This document shows positions 22,241 through 25,504 of a stretch of 25,504 bases of DNA, in pieces. Numbering within the stretch: the first letter of the stretch is position 1; each line of letters begins with the position of its first letter. Made by a program: the position numbers and the translations under genes. The notes under the pieces are model-generated. The model saw only the letters and a list, made by a program, of their open reading frames with translations. It ran no database searches and was not told the DNA's origin. Origin of the DNA: Bacteroides sp. CAG:927 (GTDB taxonomy: Bacteria; Bacteroidota; Bacteroidia; Bacteroidales; Muribaculaceae); the NCBI GenBank assembly GCA_000431155.1, contig HF985656.1, positions 4,236-29,739 of the forward strand, read 5' to 3'.

Positions 22241-24373
22241 ATGAGACCAGATTTTAAAACAATAGATATAACGAAAGATGCCTTTGGCGCCCAAAAAGAA
22301 GCGCCGGCAGCGGGTGAACAGTGGCTCACCCCGGAACTTATTCCTGTAAAGCCCATTTATACAAAGCAGGATCTTGAGGGTATGGAACACCTCAACTATG
22401 TGAGCGGTCTGCCTCCATTCCTGCGTGGCCCGTACAGTGCCATGTATCCTTTGCGTCCCTGGACCATCCGCCAGTATGCGGGCTTTTCCACAGCAGCAGA
22501 ATCAAATGCTTTCTACCGCCGCAATCTTGCTTCGGGTCAGAAAGGCTTGTCAGTGGCATTTGACCTCGCCACACACCGTGGCTACGATGCTGACCATGAA
22601 CGTGTGGTAGGCGATGTTGGTAAAGCCGGTGTGTCGATATGCTCGCTTGAGGACATGAAGGTGCTGTTTGACGGCATACCTTTGAACAAGATGTCAGTGT
22701 CAATGACCATGAACGGCGCCGTGCTGCCTGTGCTTGCATTCTATATCAATGCAGGTCTGGAGCAGGGAGCCAAACTTGAAGAGATGGCAGGTACCATTCA
22801 GAATGATATTCTGAAAGAGTTCATGGTGCGCAACACCTATATATATCCGCCCGAATTTTCGATGCGTATCATAGCCGACATCTTTGAATACACATCGCAG
22901 CATATGCCCAAGTTCAACTCCATATCCATTTCCGGCTATCATATGCAGGAAGCAGGTGCAACCTGTGATATCGAGTTGGCTTATACACTGGCTGACGGTC
23001 TGGAATATCTGCGTGCAGGCGTGAATGCCGGTATGGATATTGATGCATTTGCTCCCCGTTTGTCGTTCTTCTGGGCTATCGGCATGAATTTCTTCATGGA
23101 GATTGCCAAGATGCGTGCCGCCCGTATGCTCTGGGCCAAGATTGTGAAACAGTTCAACCCCAAGAACCCGAAATCACTGGCATTGCGCACACACTCTCAG
23201 ACTTCAGGATGGTCACTCACAGAGCAGGATCCGTTCAACAATGTGGGTCGTACATGTATAGAGGCCATGGGAGCAGCTTTGGGTCACACCCAGTCACTGC
23301 ACACCAACGCTCTTGACGAGGCTATAGCCCTGCCTACCGATTTCTCAGCCCGTATTGCCCGCAATACCCAGATCTATATTCAGGAGGAGACCATGATTAC
23401 CAAACAGGTTGACCCATGGGCCGGCAGTTATTATGTGGAGTCCCTGACCAATGAGATTGCTCACAGGGCATGGAAACATATTCAGGAAATTGAGGAACTC
23501 GGCGGCATGGCCAAAGCTATTGAAACAGGTCTGCCCAAACTCCGTATTGAAGAGGCTGCAGCCCGTACGCAGGCGCGTATTGACTCAGGCCGTCAGACTA
23601 TTGTCGGTATCAACAAATATCGTCTTGATCATGAGGATCCCATAGATATTCTTGAGATTGACAACACCGAGGTGCGCAAAGAACAGATAGAGCGTCTTAA
23701 CGATGTGAAAGCTCACCGTGACGAGGCCAAGGTGAAAGAAGCTCTTGAAGCTATTACAGAATGTGTACGCACCAAGAAGGGCAATCTCCTTGACTTGGCT
23801 GTGAAAGCTGCCGGTTTGCGTGCCACTCTTGGAGAGATTTCCGACGCATGCGAAGCTGTTGTCGGTCGATATAAAGCAGTAATCAGAACAATTTCAGGCG
23901 TGTACTCAAGCGAAACCAAAAACGATCCCGATTTTGAGAAAGCTCAAAAGATGTGTGAAGAATTCGCCAAGCGCGAAGGTCGTCAACCCCGTATCATGAT
24001 TGCGAAGATGGGTCAGGACGGTCATGACCGCGGTGCCAAAGTTGTGGCCACCGGTTATGCCGACTGCGGATTTGATGTGGATATGGGCCCGCTGTTCCAA
24101 ACTCCGGCCGAAGCTGCCCGCCAGGCCGTGGAGAACGATGTGCATATTCTTGGCGTCAGCTCTCTGGCCGCAGGTCACAAAACTCTTATTCCTCAGGTTA
24201 TAGAGGAGCTTAAGAAGCTTGGCCGTGAGGATATTCTGGTTACAGCCGGCGGTGTAATTCCCGCACAGGATTATGACTTCCTTTACAAGGCAGGTGTTGC
24301 TGCGATATTCGGTCCCGGTACCCGTATTCCGGCATCGGCTATCAAGATGCTTGAAATTCTCAACGAAGAATAA
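22241..24373 (+). CDS. mutB: Methylmalonyl-CoA mutase large (alpha, catalytic) subunit MutB
   Basis: This is the catalytic, adenosylcobalamin-binding subunit. The 710-residue protein has the substrate barrel with R-G-P-Y-S-A-M-Y near residue 70, R-T-H-S-Q-T-S-G-W near 320 and V-D-P-W-A-G-S-Y-Y-V-E near 393. The C-terminal B12 domain carries D593-x-H595-x-x-G598 (H595 is the lower cobalt ligand), then G-V-S-S-L-A-A-G-H and T-A-G-G-V-I-P. The start ATG at 22241 gives M-R-P-D-F; a TTG at 22223 is in frame but less likely. It forms an operon with mutA and is followed by a strong terminator. In gut Bacteroidales this enzyme serves the succinate-to-propionate pathway. Confidence 0.98.
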   Translation: MRPDFKTIDITKDAFGAQKEAPAAGEQWLTPELIPVKPIYTKQDLEGMEHLNYVSGLPPFLRGPYSAMYPLRPWTIRQYAGFSTAAESNAFYRRNLASGQKGLSVAFDLATHRGYDADHERVVGDVGKAGVSICSLEDMKVLFDGIPLNKMSVSMTMNGAVLPVLAFYINAGLEQGAKLEEMAGTIQNDILKEFMVRNTYIYPPEFSMRIIADIFEYTSQHMPKFNSISISGYHMQEAGATCDIELAYTLADGLEYLRAGVNAGMDIDAFAPRLSFFWAIGMNFFMEIAKMRAARMLWAKIVKQFNPKNPKSLALRTHSQTSGWSLTEQDPFNNVGRTCIEAMGAALGHTQSLHTNALDEAIALPTDFSARIARNTQIYIQEETMITKQVDPWAGSYYVESLTNEIAHRAWKHIQEIEELGGMAKAIETGLPKLRIEEAAARTQARIDSGRQTIVGINKYRLDHEDPIDILEIDNTEVRKEQIERLNDVKAHRDEAKVKEALEAITECVRTKKGNLLDLAVKAAGLRATLGEISDACEAVVGRYKAVIRTISGVYSSETKNDPDFEKAQKMCEEFAKREGRQPRIMIAKMGQDGHDRGAKVVATGYADCGFDVDMGPLFQTPAEAARQAVENDVHILGVSSLAAGHKTLIPQVIEELKKLGREDILVTAGGVIPAQDYDFLYKAGVAAIFGPGTRIPASAIKMLEILNEE

Positions 24374-24394
24374 TCCGTAAGGACAGACTATAAA

Positions 24395-24436
24395 CTTCAG
24401 GGCGCGTCGATGTGACGTGCCCTGAAGATTTTTTTT
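24395..24436 (+). terminator. Strong intrinsic terminator after mutB
   Basis: Bases 24395-24408 (CTTCAGGGCGCGTC) pair with 24414-24427 (GACGTGCCCTGAAG), 14 bp with one G-U and a 5-base loop, followed by A and eight T. Confidence 0.93.
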
Positions 24437-24467
24437 ACGCAGTGCGTACTGATAAGTTTTGTAAGAT

Positions 24468-24731
24468 ATGATTACTTTGATAATATTGTTTGGCATGATG
24501 CTGTGCGGGTATATGCTGCGCAAAGTGCGAATGCCGGAGTTGCCCGACAGATTCATGAGTTATATGGTATGGGCACTTCTATTTTTGTTTGGCATATCCA
24601 TCGGCGGCAATAAGGAGCTGGTGTCAAAGCTGCACAGTTTCGGAGCAGTGGCGCTTGCTGTGGCCGTAGCAACAGTGTGCGGCAGCGTGATCGGGGGATG
24701 GCTGCTGTGGAAATTCAGGAGCAAGGTATGA
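24468..24731 (+). CDS. LysO-type lysine exporter, N-terminal half as a separate protein
   Basis: This 87-residue membrane protein matches the N-terminal third of LysO (YbjE, DUF340), which exports L-lysine and toxic analogs such as thialysine. Two or three hydrophobic segments are visible (about 1-17, 32-43, 57-80). Between them is R-K-V-R-M-P-E-L-P-D, a cytoplasmic-type loop, and F-G-I-S-I-G-G-N, close to the LGxxxG-type helix end of the family. In E. coli LysO is one protein of about 300 residues; here the second half is the next gene, with an ATGA overlap. A TAAGTTTTG box at 24453-24461 is only six bases before the ATG and is a poor promoter match. Function is inferred from the pair. Confidence 0.8.
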   Translation: MITLIILFGMMLCGYMLRKVRMPELPDRFMSYMVWALLFLFGISIGGNKELVSKLHSFGAVALAVAVATVCGSVIGGWLLWKFRSKV

Positions 24732-25351
24732 AGGGGAGTCTGATAGTCGCCCTGATGTTTGCGTCGGGCATAGCAGTGGGATATTTCGGATTGTGTCCTG
24801 CGGGAGTGGATTATGCTCAGTTGGCACTGTATGTGCTGTATCTGCTCATTGCGTTTGTAGGGTGGGAGTTTGGCCGTCATCAGGTGGAGAGGGCGTTTGC
24901 CAATGTGTCGTGGAGTGTTTTGCTGCTTCCCATCGTAACAGTAGTGTGCAGCCTTGTGTTTGCATTGCTGGCCGGATTGCTGATGGGAATTTATACGCCG
25001 AGTGATTATCTTGCTCTTGGCAGCGGACTGGGATATTACTCGTTGTCGTCAATGCTGATACTTGATTATATGCGTGACAAATCGGGAGGGGAGATTGCCG
25101 GCGAGTTGGCCGCGATAGCATTGCTTACCAATATAATGCGTGAGATGATGGCACTGCTTTTGGCTCCCTGGTTCAAGCGTTGGTTCGGAAGCTATGCTCC
25201 GATATCAGCTGCTGGAGTCACATCGCTTGATGTGTGTTTGCCCATAATAGCGTGCTGTTGCGGTCCGGAGATAGTAGGGGTGTCGGTATTGCATGGTGTG
25301 GTTTTGGAGATGAGTATTCCGGCACTTGTATGGATATGTTGTCAGTTGTAA
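24728..25351 (+). CDS. LysO-type lysine exporter, C-terminal half as a separate protein
   Basis: This 207-residue polytopic membrane protein corresponds to the rest of LysO. It has about six hydrophobic segments, a G-L-G-Y-Y-S-L-S-S block in the middle, L-T-N-I-M-R-E-M after it, and near the C-terminus T-S-L-D-V-C-L-P-I-I, G-P-E-I and H-G-V-V-L-E, which resemble the conserved D-x-x-L-P-x-I and H-G regions of the family; acidic residues in such regions are needed for LysO transport. Start ATG at 24728 overlaps the TGA of the first half. Together the two make about 294 residues, the normal LysO length. Export of lysine is inference from the family. Confidence 0.83.
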   Translation: MKGSLIVALMFASGIAVGYFGLCPAGVDYAQLALYVLYLLIAFVGWEFGRHQVERAFANVSWSVLLLPIVTVVCSLVFALLAGLLMGIYTPSDYLALGSGLGYYSLSSMLILDYMRDKSGGEIAGELAAIALLTNIMREMMALLLAPWFKRWFGSYAPISAAGVTSLDVCLPIIACCCGPEIVGVSVLHGVVLEMSIPALVWICCQL

Positions 25352-25504
25352 AGCCGGGATGTGAATATTGTATTAACTTTTATTAACCAATAGGGGGGGG
25401 TAATTTGGCCTTTCTTGACTAATTTTGTTGATTATATACAAATAATTAACCATTAATTACTATTAAAATTTATTGCTGTCCGATAAAACTTTTTGAAGCG
25501 CGAA
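25352..25504 (+). other. AT-rich non-coding end of window with a promoter-like box
   Basis: No gene is seen. A TAATTTTG box (25420-25427) suggests the promoter of a gene beyond the window, but the position 19-20 bases upstream is occupied by a run of eight G (25393-25400), not by TTTG. Two TTAACCA copies and AT-rich leader-like sequence follow. Confidence 0.4.

Noticed and set aside
24677..24727. Longer start of the second LysO half inside the first gene
   Set aside because: ATG at 24728 gives the ATGA overlap usual for coupled genes, and the extra residues are not hydrophobic or family-like.
24720..24735. Frameshift breaking a single lysO gene
   Set aside because: The second half has its own ATG in a clean ATGA overlap and both frames are intact, so a two-gene form is more likely than a sequencing error; only comparison with relatives would settle it.
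1..25504. tRNA or rRNA genes, insertion sequences, prophage, CRISPR repeats, toxin-antitoxin or defence genes
   Set aside because: None could be supported; every long stretch is explained by housekeeping genes with similar composition and no regularly spaced repeats were seen.

Overview
This is chromosomal DNA of a member of the Bacteroidota, most likely order Bacteroidales. A Muribaculaceae-like gut organism is my best guess. The reasons are promoters of the TTTG / TAnnTTTG type in front of most transcription units, the lack of clear Shine-Dalgarno sequences, the mutA-mutB pair, a two-gene LysO exporter, and a thiamine operon with a TenI-like protein of Bacteroidetes type. I see no tRNA, rRNA, insertion sequence, phage gene or CRISPR array. 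This is a core-genome region.

Layout. At 1-2247 (minus) lie dedA-rpe-ftsK, with ftsK running off the left edge. At 2393-2959 (minus) is a family 6-like uracil/hypoxanthine-DNA glycosylase, divergent from a CorA-type Mg transporter (3013-3933, plus). Elongation factor P (3992-4558, minus) converges on corA. A TPP-riboswitch-controlled thiamine operon fills 10554 down to 4610 (minus): thiD-thiS-tenI-like-thiE-thiG-thiC-thiH. Upstream of it on the same strand are a RhlE-like DEAD-box helicase (10610-11938) and a large exported tricorn-type protease (12103-15357). On the plus strand follow a HAD phosphatase with a probably leaderless start and an MmcQ/YjbR protein (15512-16530). These converge, with overlapping stop codons, on yqgE (16527-17135, minus). 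Next on the plus strand come a DXS-like TPP enzyme (17338-19095), a 378-base non-coding stretch rich in hairpins, an exported NlpC/P60 peptidase (19474-20118), methylmalonyl-CoA mutase mutA-mutB (20353-24373) and the two halves of LysO (24468-25351). The last 150 bases are non-coding and AT-rich, with a promoter-like box.

How the parts relate. The thiamine operon would make the HMP and thiazole halves and join them to thiamine phosphate. thiF, needed to charge ThiS, is not in the operon or elsewhere in the window. The DXS-like enzyme uses TPP, and true DXS makes the thiazole precursor, but this copy has lost the residues that bind the glyceraldehyde-3-phosphate phosphate, so its product is uncertain. 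MutAB links succinyl-CoA to methylmalonyl-CoA for propionate formation.

The best leads are the altered DXS-like enzyme, the 78-base imperfect hairpin behind it, the 16-bp palindrome before the NlpC/P60 gene, the TenI-like protein, the Cys/His cluster in MutA and the leaderless HAD gene. I found no clear evidence of an entirely new multi-gene system.
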